A DNA stretch of 64,000 bases. Source: DATJGR01 sp041739525. Its GTDB lineage: Bacteria; Pseudomonadota; Gammaproteobacteria; Pseudomonadales; Azotimanducaceae. The position numbers and the translations under genes are program-made. The stretch lies in assembly GCA_041739525.1 (NCBI GenBank), contig JBGSNQ010000009.1, positions 1 through 64,000 on the forward strand, in the 5' to 3' direction. Every line of letters starts with the position of its first letter. The stretch's first letter is position 1. Shown in pieces: positions 26,044 to 34,489 of this stretch. The notes beneath the pieces were generated by a model, which had not been told where the DNA came from, searched no databases, and worked only from the letters and a program-made list of their open reading frames with translations.

Positions 26044-28602
26044 TCAAAGCGCTCGCGCGATTTCCTTCGTATCGAACACTTCGATCTTGTCGCCGACTTT
26101 GACGTCGTAGTTGCGCACGCCGATGCCGCACTCGAGCCCTGCGCGAACTTCATTGACGTCGTCCTTGAAGCGGCGCAACGAATCGAGCTCGCCCTCGTGG
26201 ATGACGACGTTGTCGCGCAGCACGCGCACCTTCTTGCTTCTGAAGATCGTGCCGTCGAGCACCATGCAGCCGGCAACCTGGCCGTAACGCGGTGAACGGA
26301 ACACGTCTCGAACTTCGGCAAGACCCAGGATTTCCTCACGGATTTCCGGTGCCAACATACCCGACAGCACCTGCTTGATGTCGTCGAGCAGTTCGTAGAT
26401 CACGCTGTAGTAGCGGATGTCGACGTTCTCGCGCTCGATCACCTTCTTCGCTGCCGGGTCAGGCCGCACGTTGAATCCGAAAATCGTCGCGCGCGACGTC
26501 AGTGCAAGCATCGCATCCGATTCGCTGATGCCGCCGACGCCCGAGCCGATGATCAACGCCTTCACTTCGCTGGTGCTGATTTCGTTGATGGCATGCGTGA
26601 TCGCTTCGAGCGAACCACGTACATCGGTCTTCAGCACAAGACGCAGTATCGACTTCTCGCCTTCCTGCATCGTGGCGAACATGTTCTCGATCTTCGTCGC
26701 CTGATGCGCGGCCTGACGTTGCTCCGTGCTCTTGTTCTGACGGAAGTCGGCCAGTTCACGCGCCTTGCGTTCATCCGGTGCAACCGAGAACGGATCGCCC
26801 GCGTCCGGCGTTCCAGCGAGACCCAACACTTCGACCGGCGTCGACGGGCCGGCTTCTTTCACCTGTTCGCCGCGATCGTTCACCATCGCGCGAACGCGGC
26901 CGATGAACTCACCCGCGATCAACACGGCGCCCTGGCGCAGCGTGCCGTTCTGGACGAGCACTGTCGCAACCGGACCGCGGCCGCGATCAAGCCGCGATTC
27001 GATGACGACCCCGCGCCCCGGACCGTCGGGCACCGCGGTCAATTCCATCACTTCCGCCTGCAGAATGATCGCGTTCAGAAGATCTTCGACGCCCTGACCG
27101 GTCAAAGCCGACACGTTGACGAACTGCGTGTCGCCGCCCCAGTCGTCGGGAGTGACTCCCTTCGAAGCGAGCTCATTCTTCACGCGTTCCGGATCAGCGC
27201 CTTCCTTGTCCATCTTGTTCACGGCAACGATGATCGGCGTGCCGGCTGCTCTCGCGTGCTGGACCGCTTCTTCCGTTTGCGGCATGACACCGTCGTCAGC
27301 GGCAACGACCAGGACCACGATGTCGGTCGCCTGCGCCCCACGCGCACGCATCGCGGTGAATGCGGCGTGGCCGGGCGTATCGAGGAACGTAATACTCCCC
27401 TGCGGAATGTCTACGTGATACGCGCCGATGTGCTGCGTGATACCACCGGCTTCACCGCTCGCAACGCGCGTCTTGCGGATGTAGTCGAGCAGCGACGTTT
27501 TGCCATGGTCGACGTGACCCATGATCGTTACCACCGGCGGTCGCGTCCGCGCGTCGCCTTCGATGTTCAGCGATTGTTCGTGCGCGTGCTCGATCGCATC
27601 AGCGGCGACGGTCTTCGCGACATGTCCCATCTCTTCGATCACCAGGATCGCGCTGTCCTGATCGAGCACGTAGTTGATCGTGGCCATCACGCCCATGCCC
27701 ATGAGCGTCTTGATGACTTCACCGGCCTTGACCGACATTCGCTGCGCGAGATCACCGACGGTGATCGCTTCGGGCACCTGCACTTCACGCTTTACGAATT
27801 CAGTGGGACGCTCGAACTCGCCGCCTTGCTTGTCGACCTTGCGTTTCGGACGACGCAAATCCGGCTTCAGTGTGATTTCGCGACGCCGACGCTGCTTGCC
27901 GTCGCCGAACTCGTCGTCTGCCGTCGCAACGGCTCCACGACCGCTCTTGTCGCGGCCACGGTCTTTCGCGGCGCGCTTCGGCGAACCGGCCTTTTGTTCA
28001 GTGGCTTGCGCCTGTGCGACGGCTTCAGCCGCTTCGCGCTCGAGGCGCGCTTTGTCGGTCTCTTCGACCTTTGGCGCCGCTTTCGCTGCTTGAGCCTCTT
28101 CTTTCTTGCGTTCGATCTCGGCACGCCGACGTTCGTCTTCGGCCTTCTTCTCAGCTTCGATCCGACGCGTTTCTTCCTCAGCCGCTTTACGCGCGGTGTC
28201 TTCGCGGCGAATCCGTTCGGCTTCTACTTCCGACTGCGACTTTACGACCGGCTTCGCGTGCGCAGCCGCATCTGCGGCCGGCCCCTTAGCGTGGTCGGTA
28301 GGCGCATCGGGGCGCTTGACGTACGTACGGCTCTTGCGGACTTCGACCGCAACGGTGCGACCCTTACCCTGCCCCGCCTTCAACGTACTAGTCGACTTGC
28401 GAGTCAGCGTGATTTTGCGCGGCGCGCCTTCTGCTTCACCGTGGCTGCGTTTCAGGTAGGCCAGCAATTCCTGCTTTTCTTCTTCGGACACGGCATCCTT
28501 GTCCGCCTTATGAGGCAGACCCGCGTCTTGCATCTGCTTGAGCAGGCGATCGACGGGGGCGCCAACCGTCTCCGCAAGCTCTCTAACTGTGACATCAGCC
28601 AT
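26044..28602 (-). CDS. infB: Translation initiation factor IF-2
   Basis: IF-2 is the GTPase that brings fMet-tRNA to the 30S subunit and promotes subunit joining. In 852 residues there is an IF2_N domain (VRELAETVGAPVDRLLKQM), a charged Ala/Glu/Lys-rich linker (about 110-240), and a second IF2_N-like segment. The G domain follows with GHVDHGKTSLLDYIR, DTPGHAAF and NKMD, then domains II-IV. A second in-frame start for a shorter isoform, as in E. coli, cannot be ruled in or out. It sits between nusA and rbfA in the standard operon. Confidence 0.98.
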   Translation of the reverse strand: MADVTVRELAETVGAPVDRLLKQMQDAGLPHKADKDAVSEEEKQELLAYLKRSHGEAEGAPRKITLTRKSTSTLKAGQGKGRTVAVEVRKSRTYVKRPDAPTDHAKGPAADAAAHAKPVVKSQSEVEAERIRREDTARKAAEEETRRIEAEKKAEDERRRAEIERKKEEAQAAKAAPKVEETDKARLEREAAEAVAQAQATEQKAGSPKRAAKDRGRDKSGRGAVATADDEFGDGKQRRRREITLKPDLRRPKRKVDKQGGEFERPTEFVKREVQVPEAITVGDLAQRMSVKAGEVIKTLMGMGVMATINYVLDQDSAILVIEEMGHVAKTVAADAIEHAHEQSLNIEGDARTRPPVVTIMGHVDHGKTSLLDYIRKTRVASGEAGGITQHIGAYHVDIPQGSITFLDTPGHAAFTAMRARGAQATDIVVLVVAADDGVMPQTEEAVQHARAAGTPIIVAVNKMDKEGADPERVKNELASKGVTPDDWGGDTQFVNVSALTGQGVEDLLNAIILQAEVMELTAVPDGPGRGVVIESRLDRGRGPVATVLVQNGTLRQGAVLIAGEFIGRVRAMVNDRGEQVKEAGPSTPVEVLGLAGTPDAGDPFSVAPDERKARELADFRQNKSTEQRQAAHQATKIENMFATMQEGEKSILRLVLKTDVRGSLEAITHAINEISTSEVKALIIGSGVGGISESDAMLALTSRATIFGFNVRPDPAAKKVIERENVDIRYYSVIYELLDDIKQVLSGMLAPEIREEILGLAEVRDVFRSPRYGQVAGCMVLDGTIFRSKKVRVLRDNVVIHEGELDSLRRFKDDVNEVRAGLECGIGVRNYDVKVGDKIEVFDTKEIARAL

Positions 28603-28629
28603 GCCGTCCCTCCGGTGCTTCTATAGCGC

Positions 28630-30147
28630 CTATCCCAGGTTCGCTTCAGTCGATTCGAACCAAGGTGCGCGCGCCGTCATGATCAACGCCGCCGCCCGTT
28701 CCTGCCCGATATCTTCGATGTCTATCAAGTCGTCCACGGACTGCTCGGCCAGATCTTCGCGGGTGATGATGTTATGACTCGCCAACAGGTACGCAAGGCG
28801 GCGATCCATTCCTTCCAGACCCAACAGATCTTCAGCGGGCTCAACGTCGCCGAGCTTCTCTTCCGCAGCGATCGCTTTCGTCAATAGCGCGTCTTTGGCG
28901 CGGTTCCGCAGTTCCTGCGCGATCTCTTCGTCGAATCCCTCGATCGCCAGCATCTCGTCCATCGGGACGTACGCGATTTCTTCGAGCGTGGTGAAGCCTT
29001 CTTCCACCAGCACCGCCGCCACGTCTTCGTCGATCTGCAGCGCGTCAATGAACTCGGTCATGAACTTCGACGATTCCTGCTGCTGCTTCGAAGCCGCGTC
29101 TTCGACCGTCATGATGTTCAGCGTCCAGCCCGTGAGCTCGCTTGCGAGACGCACGTTCTGACCGCCTCGGCCGATCGCTTGCGCGAGATTGTCCGCGCCC
29201 ACCGCGATGTCCATCGCATGCGCATCTTCGTCCACGACGATCGACGCAACTTCGGCCGGTGACATCGCGTTGATCGCAAGCTGCGCCGGGTTATCGTCCC
29301 ACGGCACGATGTCGATCCGCTCGCCGGCGAGTTCGCCCGACACTGCTTGCACGCGCGATCCGCGCATGCCGACACACGCACCGACCGGATCTATGCGGCC
29401 GTCGTTCGTCTTGACCGCGATCTTCGCCCGCGATCCCGGGTCTCGGGCAGCGCCGCGTATTTCGATAATGTACTCAGCGATCTCCGGAACTTCTATTTTG
29501 AACAGCTCGACCAACATTTTCGGTGAGGTGCGCGTCAGGATCAGTTGTGGACCACGCGCATCGGGGCGCACCTCAACCAGCAGCGCACGCAAACGGTCGC
29601 TGACGCGGAACGTCTCGCGGGGAATGAGGTTCTCGCGGCCGAGCAGCGCTTCCGCGTTGTTACCGAGATCGACGATGACCGACTCGCGCGTGACCTTCTT
29701 TACGGTGCCGCTGACGAGTTGGCCGACGCGCGGCAGATATGCCGCAACGACCTGGGCCCGCTCCGCTTCACGCACTTTTTGAACAATCACCTGCTTCGCC
29801 GTCTGGGCGGCGATGCGGCCAAATTCCACCGAATCCACGGGAATCTCATACGTATCACCGAGATTCAGATTCGGGTCTTTCTCGTGCGCCTCTTCGAGCG
29901 TCAGCTGCGCGGCGGGATTGGGCTCTTCTTCTTCCGGCAACTCATCCGGATTGACGACCTTCCACGTGCGGAACGTCGAGTACTCACCGGTATCGCGATT
30001 GATGGAGACGCGGAACTCTGCATTTTCCGTATAGCGCTTCTTCGTCGCCATCGCTAGCGCATGCTCGAGCGCGTCGATGATGACCTCCTTCGGCACGCCC
30101 TTCTCCAACGAGACGGACTCCACCACCATCAATATCTCTTTACTCAT
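28630..30147 (-). CDS. nusA: Transcription termination/antitermination protein NusA
   Basis: NusA rides on RNA polymerase and modulates pausing, termination and rRNA antitermination with boxA. The 505-residue protein has an N-terminal polymerase-binding domain, S1 (LVSGTVKKVTRESVIVDLG), KH domains (GACVGMRGSRVQAV and IGRGGQNVRLASELTGW), and two C-terminal acidic repeats as in gammaproteobacteria (near 370-420 and 445-495). It lies nine bases after rimP. Confidence 0.98.
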   Translation of the reverse strand: MSKEILMVVESVSLEKGVPKEVIIDALEHALAMATKKRYTENAEFRVSINRDTGEYSTFRTWKVVNPDELPEEEEPNPAAQLTLEEAHEKDPNLNLGDTYEIPVDSVEFGRIAAQTAKQVIVQKVREAERAQVVAAYLPRVGQLVSGTVKKVTRESVIVDLGNNAEALLGRENLIPRETFRVSDRLRALLVEVRPDARGPQLILTRTSPKMLVELFKIEVPEIAEYIIEIRGAARDPGSRAKIAVKTNDGRIDPVGACVGMRGSRVQAVSGELAGERIDIVPWDDNPAQLAINAMSPAEVASIVVDEDAHAMDIAVGADNLAQAIGRGGQNVRLASELTGWTLNIMTVEDAASKQQQESSKFMTEFIDALQIDEDVAAVLVEEGFTTLEEIAYVPMDEMLAIEGFDEEIAQELRNRAKDALLTKAIAAEEKLGDVEPAEDLLGLEGMDRRLAYLLASHNIITREDLAEQSVDDLIDIEDIGQERAAALIMTARAPWFESTEANLG

Positions 30148-30156
30148 GATCTCGAC

Positions 30157-30615
30157 CTATTCAAATCGCGGCACGATCCGCGCGCGCTGAACGTTGCTCA
30201 GCGGAATTTGATACTCGGAATCCTCGACCTGAACGACCATTTCGTCGTTCTCGAGTCCCGTCAACGCACCGATCACCCGTCGGCGCCCCTCGAACGGATA
30301 GTTCAGCCGCACATCGACCGTTTCGCCGATGCTCTCGGCGTACTGTTCCGGTTTGAACAGAACACGGTCCATACCCGGCGACGACACTTCGAGGGTGTAG
30401 CTGGACGTCAGCGCTTCTTCCACGTCGAGCAACTCGCTCACCTGCTTCGAGACGACTTCGCAATCGTCGATCGTCACACCCTCGTCGCGATCGATGTAGA
30501 TCCGCAGCATCGAGTGCTTGCCTTGCCCCAGATACTCGACGCCCCACACGCGCAGCCCCAACGCTGCCACCGTGGGCGTCAACAGCGTTTCGAGCTCTTG
30601 TTCCTTCTTGGTCAT
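30157..30615 (-). CDS. rimP: Ribosome maturation factor RimP
   Basis: RimP assists 30S maturation. The ATG at 30615 (MTKKEQELE) is chosen because it aligns with E. coli RimP and gives 152 residues; the open frame continues 17 codons further upstream toward a terminator. Family blocks: LRIYIDRDEGVTIDDCEVVSKQVSELLDVE and YTLEVSSPGMDR. It is the first protein gene after tRNA-fMet, as in many gammaproteobacteria. Confidence 0.95.
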   Translation of the reverse strand: MTKKEQELETLLTPTVAALGLRVWGVEYLGQGKHSMLRIYIDRDEGVTIDDCEVVSKQVSELLDVEEALTSSYTLEVSSPGMDRVLFKPEQYAESIGETVDVRLNYPFEGRRRVIGALTGLENDEMVVQVEDSEYQIPLSNVQRARIVPRFE

Positions 30616-30666
30616 CCACCAATCATCTGTATCCGATTCCGGCGCCGCGTCGGTGCGCCTCCACAA

Positions 30667-30691
30667 ATAAAAAATGGGCTGACGCCCATTT
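30667..30691 (-). terminator. Intrinsic terminator 2 between tRNA-fMet and rimP
   Basis: On the minus strand an eight-base stem AAATGGGC/GCCCATTT around a GTCA loop runs into T-rich sequence. It is the second of two tandem hairpins after tRNA-fMet and is likely to limit readthrough into rimP-nusA-infB. Confidence 0.7.
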
Positions 30692-30723
30692 GAAGGGGAA
30701 GGACCGAGCCCTCCAGACCTGCA

Positions 30724-30744
30724 AAAAAGCCCCTAAAAAGGGGC
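30724..30744 (-). terminator. Intrinsic terminator 1 after tRNA-fMet
   Basis: The minus strand has AGCCCC-TTTTT-AGGGGCT followed by six T, eleven bases after the tRNA 3' end. It is a compact Rho-independent terminator or attenuator in front of the rimP operon. Confidence 0.8.
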
Positions 30745-30755
30745 TCCTAACATAT

Positions 30756-30832
<77 letters not shown>

Positions 30833-30899
30833 TCAGGAGGGCGTGGATTATAGGGAGGCGGTTATAGCGGGTCAACGCGTTTGCTGACTCTATCGATAT

Positions 30900-30986
30900 T
30901 GGTGCCGAAGAGAGGACTCGAACCTCCACGAGCTTTCGCCCACTACCACCTCAAGGTAGCGTGTATACCAATTTCACCACTTCGGC
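30900..30986 (-). tRNA. tRNA-Leu (GAG)
   Basis: An 87-base class II tRNA with a long variable arm. It begins GCCGAAGTGGTGAAATTGG, has anticodon GAG in the loop TTGAGGT, and ends CTTCGGCACCA with CCA encoded. It is placed between secG and tRNA-fMet, the same order as in Pseudomonas. Confidence 0.95.
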
Positions 30987-31005
30987 TGAGAGGTACGGAT
31001 CCCGG

Positions 31006-31419
31006 TCAGGCGTCGGGAACGTCGGAATCTACAGGTTTGTCGGGTGCAGTCAACTTCGTATCCGGCGCCGTGTTCTGTTGCGTCGCGTCCGGCTTATCAG
31101 CTGATTCGGGCGGCATCGTTTGCACCGGTGTCGCCGGTTCAGTGACCATTGGAATGCCGAGATCCTTCAATGACGCAGCGCGTTCTTTCGCAGTGAATGC
31201 GAGCCCGAGCGACAGCAGAAAGAACCCGATCGCGAGCCAGGCCGTGAGTTTCGCGAGAAACGAAGCCGATCCGGCACCGCCGAAGACCGCGCTCGCCGCA
31301 CCGCTACCGAACGCCGCACCGATGTCGGCGCCTTTGCCCTGCTGCAGCAATACCAACGCGCACAACGCAATTGCGTTCAGCACCAGCAGAATCAGAAGAA
31401 TCGTCTCCAGCGTGTTCAT
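31006..31419 (-). CDS. secG: Preprotein translocase subunit SecG
   Basis: SecG is an auxiliary subunit of the SecYEG channel. Two transmembrane segments (about 3-23 and 52-72) flank the conserved LVLLQQGKGADIGAAFGSGAASAVFG loop. The 137-residue protein carries a C-terminal tail rich in Pro, Asp and Thr that is longer than in E. coli (110 residues). It begins three bases after the tpiA stop, so the two are cotranscribed. Confidence 0.94.
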   Translation of the reverse strand: MNTLETILLILLVLNAIALCALVLLQQGKGADIGAAFGSGAASAVFGGAGSASFLAKLTAWLAIGFFLLSLGLAFTAKERAASLKDLGIPMVTEPATPVQTMPPESADKPDATQQNTAPDTKLTAPDKPVDSDVPDA

Positions 31420-31422
31420 ACG

Positions 31423-32166
31423 CTATGCCGCCTTGCAAATGTTCTCGAATTGCTCCGCGTTCAGCGAAGCGCCACCCACTAAACCGCCATCCACGTCCGC
31501 ACCACCAAACAGCGCCGCTGCATTGGCGGGGGTGATGCTGCCGCCGTAAAGAATCGGCATCCCGTCCGCCACCATCGCATCGAGCGCACGAATCCTCGCC
31601 CGGATCGCACTGTGCATCGACTGTGCGTCCACCGGCGTTGCACTACGGCCGGTTCCGATCGCCCACACCGGCTCGTATGCAATCATCGCCCGTCGCAGCG
31701 CCGTTACCCCAACCGCCGCGATGACCGCGTCGAGTTGCATCATCACCGCCTGTTCGGCGCACCCTTCGTCGCGCTGCTCCGAGGTCTCGCCGACGCATAA
31801 AATCGGCACGAGCCCTGCTCGTAACGCGGCAGAGAACTTCTGTGCAACGATCGCGTCGGTTTCGCCGAACCAACGACGTCGCTCCGAGTGCCCGACCAAC
31901 ACGTGCGTCGCGCCGAGATCCTTCACCATCTCCGCCGCAACTTCGCCAGTGAAGGCGCCCGACGATTCCGCGTGAATGTTCTGGGCGCCAACCGCCAGCT
32001 CACTGCCCCTTACTCGCTCTATTACAGCCGACAGATACGCGATGGGAGGGAACAGCAGCACGTCGACTTGCGGTGCCCTCAGCTGAATCAACGCATCGAG
32101 CAGTCTTTCGATCGTCGCCGTCGATCCGTGCATCTTCCAATTGCCCGCAACCACACGACGTCGCAC
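31423..32166 (-). CDS. tpiA: Triose-phosphate isomerase
   Basis: TpiA interconverts dihydroxyacetone phosphate and glyceraldehyde-3-phosphate. Key residues are visible: VAGNWKMHG (Lys), LVGHSERRRWFGE (His95-type electrophile), AYEPVWAIGTG (catalytic Glu) and ILYGGSITPAN. The open frame runs 25 codons upstream, but the GTG at 32166 directly precedes the conserved RRRVVAGNWKM and gives 247 residues. Confidence 0.95.
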   Translation of the reverse strand: MRRRVVAGNWKMHGSTATIERLLDALIQLRAPQVDVLLFPPIAYLSAVIERVRGSELAVGAQNIHAESSGAFTGEVAAEMVKDLGATHVLVGHSERRRWFGETDAIVAQKFSAALRAGLVPILCVGETSEQRDEGCAEQAVMMQLDAVIAAVGVTALRRAMIAYEPVWAIGTGRSATPVDAQSMHSAIRARIRALDAMVADGMPILYGGSITPANAAALFGGADVDGGLVGGASLNAEQFENICKAA

Positions 32167-32269
32167 TTCGCTCGGACCTCGCAACGCCGCCGCGGGCCAA
32201 AAATGGCCGGCAATGGTAAACAACGAGGTTCGCCGGCACAACGCTGGCGTAAATCAGGGCCGGCGTGGA

Positions 32270-33613
32270 TCAGGCGCCGTTGGCTTCAGCACGCACCACT
32301 GCCGCCAGCTCATCGGCAAGCCGTAGCACCTGCTTCGAGTCCTGCCCCTCCACCATCACTCGCACCAGCGGCTCGGTTCCCGACGGACGCAACAGCACAC
32401 GACCCGTTCCTGCCAAAGCCCGTTCCGTTTCGCTGACGGCATGCTTTACGCGCGCCAATCCGACGAGCCGTCCCGGCTCCTTGGCGCTGACATTGACGAG
32501 CGACTGAGGGTATTTCTCCATCCCCTTTCGAAGTTCTGCCAGCGTCTTGTCGGCGACCATCATCGCAGACAGGACCTGCAGCGCCGAGACGATCCCGTCG
32601 CCGGTCGTGTTCAGATCGAGACACAGGATATGTCCGGATCCTTCTCCGCCCACTTCCCAATCGCGATTCTTGAGCTCTTCGAGAATGTAGCGGTCGCCGA
32701 CCTTCGTTCTCGCAAACGGAATCGACAAGCGGGCCAACGCCTGTTCCATTCCGAAGTTGCTCATGAGCGTGCCAACGACTCCGCCGACCAGGCGACCCGA
32801 ATGCGCACGATGCCGCGCGATGATGAACAGCAATTCGTCGCCATCCAGCACGGCGCCATTCTGATCGACCATCAGCAAACGATCGCCGTCGCCATCGAAC
32901 GCGATACCCAGATCGGCGCCGCGTGAGACCACTTCTTTCTGCAGCCGCTCCGGATGCGTCGAGCCGCAATCGGCATTGATGTTCAGTCCGTCGGGTTCCG
33001 CACCTATCACCGTGATGTCGGCGCCGAGTTCCGCAAAAACACCCGGCGCCACGTCGTACGTCGCACCGTTGGCGCAATCGAGTACGATCTTGAAGCCGCT
33101 CAGCCGCATGCCTCGATCCACCGTCGCCTTGCAGAATTCGATGTAGCGACCGCGTGCGTCCTCTACCCGTTTGACTTTTCCGATGGCTTCGGAGGTCACG
33201 CACGTCAGTGGCGAGTCGAGCTCAGCTTCAATCTCGAGTTCCTTGGCGTCCGGCAGTTTGTTGCCGTCCCAGTCGAAGAACTTGATGCCGTTGTCGTAGA
33301 AGGGATTGTGGGACGCGCTGATGACGATGCCCGCGTCTGCGCGGAGCGTCCGGGTGAGATACGCGACCGCCGGAGTCGGCATAGGCCCGAGCAGGCGCAC
33401 ATCCACGCCGGCGGACGAGAGTCCTGCTTCGAGCACCGACTCGAACATATAGTTCGAGATTCGCGTGTCTTTCCCGATCAGGATCAGACGGCGACCGTTA
33501 CGCGCAAAGACTCGTCCGGCAGCCCAGCCCAACCGCAGACAGAAATCCGGCGTAATCGGCGGCTCGCCGACCCGGCCGCGAATTCCATCGGTGCCGAAAT
33601 ATTTCCTCGTCAT
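32270..33613 (-). CDS. glmM: Phosphoglucosamine mutase
   Basis: GlmM converts glucosamine-6-phosphate to glucosamine-1-phosphate for UDP-GlcNAc, peptidoglycan and LPS. The 447-residue protein starts MTRKYFGTDGIRGRVGE. It holds the phosphoserine loop ISASHNPFYDNGIK, the metal loop DGDGDRLLMVD, the sugar loop GGEGSGH and RPSGTEPLVRVMVE. It follows folP with no gap (stop and start are adjacent). Confidence 0.97.
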   Translation of the reverse strand: MTRKYFGTDGIRGRVGEPPITPDFCLRLGWAAGRVFARNGRRLILIGKDTRISNYMFESVLEAGLSSAGVDVRLLGPMPTPAVAYLTRTLRADAGIVISASHNPFYDNGIKFFDWDGNKLPDAKELEIEAELDSPLTCVTSEAIGKVKRVEDARGRYIEFCKATVDRGMRLSGFKIVLDCANGATYDVAPGVFAELGADITVIGAEPDGLNINADCGSTHPERLQKEVVSRGADLGIAFDGDGDRLLMVDQNGAVLDGDELLFIIARHRAHSGRLVGGVVGTLMSNFGMEQALARLSIPFARTKVGDRYILEELKNRDWEVGGEGSGHILCLDLNTTGDGIVSALQVLSAMMVADKTLAELRKGMEKYPQSLVNVSAKEPGRLVGLARVKHAVSETERALAGTGRVLLRPSGTEPLVRVMVEGQDSKQVLRLADELAAVVRAEANGA

Positions 33614-34468
33614 TCAGGTCTCCATGATCCGGGACACCATCTTTAGCGCATCCACCGTTGACGCGACGTCGTGCGTGCGAACGATCCTCGCGCCTTTCTG
33701 TACCGCTACCACCGCTGCAGCGAGGCCACCCGCCAGCCGGGCGCCCGACGCGCGCCCGGTGATCGCACCAATCATGCCTTTTCTCGACAGCCCCACCAGC
33801 ACCGGGTACCCCAGTTCGTTCAGTTCGCTTAGTCGGCGCAACAACGTGAGGTTGTGTTCGAGCGTCTTGCCGAACCCGAAGCCGGGGTCGATGGCGATCC
33901 GTTCACGGCTGATTCCGGCATCGTGACACCGCGCCAACCGCTCACTAAGGTAAGCCTTCACTTCCACTACAACATCCTCGTAGCGTGGTGCGATCTGCAT
34001 CGTGGGCGGTTCCCCCTGCATATGCATCAGGCACACCGCCGCATTGGAATCAGCTACCGCTCGAAGTGCGCCCGGGTCGGACAGCGCGCGCACATCGTTG
34101 ATCACGTGCGCGCCGACATCGATCGCCGCGCGCACCACCGCGGCTTTGCTCGTATCCACCGAAACGATAGTACCGATCGATACGAGCCGCTCCACGATCG
34201 GTATCACACGCCGCAATTCCTCGGCTTCCTCTACCGGAGTCGCGCCAGGCCGTGTCGACTCACCACCGACATCTATCACCGCAGCACCGTCTTCCACCAT
34301 GGCAATAGCGGCAGCCACTGCCGCCTCTACATCCGCAGAACCGTTGCGGATGAACCGTGCACCGTCGGAGAAGGAGTCGGGCGTGACATTGAGGATGCCC
34401 ATCACGCACGGTGTCGCGAGCGGCAACTGCCGGTCGCGACACTGGAGAGTGGGAACGGGCGGGACCAT
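33614..34468 (-). CDS. folP: Dihydropteroate synthase
   Basis: FolP condenses p-aminobenzoate with the pterin diphosphate; it is the sulfonamide target. The 284-residue TIM barrel shows MGILNVTPDSFSDG, DVGGESTRPGA, SVDTSK, INDVRAL and IDPGFGFGKTLEHN. It sits between ftsH and glmM, a conserved gammaproteobacterial cluster. The usual folK partner of this pathway is absent from this window. Confidence 0.97.
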   Translation of the reverse strand: MVPPVPTLQCRDRQLPLATPCVMGILNVTPDSFSDGARFIRNGSADVEAAVAAAIAMVEDGAAVIDVGGESTRPGATPVEEAEELRRVIPIVERLVSIGTIVSVDTSKAAVVRAAIDVGAHVINDVRALSDPGALRAVADSNAAVCLMHMQGEPPTMQIAPRYEDVVVEVKAYLSERLARCHDAGISRERIAIDPGFGFGKTLEHNLTLLRRLSELNELGYPVLVGLSRKGMIGAITGRASGARLAGGLAAAVVAVQKGARIVRTHDVASTVDALKMVSRIMET

Positions 34469-34489
34469 CTACGCCCCTGAACGCAGGCG

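Noticed and set aside
24705..26339. 544-codon version of truB
   Set aside because: The upstream part is out of frame with, and covers, rbfA and the end of infB; TruB begins at the double ATG overlapping the rbfA stop.
26593..28626. 677-codon plus-strand open frame
   Set aside because: It is entirely antisense to infB. The composition (many Arg, His, Phe) is that of a shadow frame.
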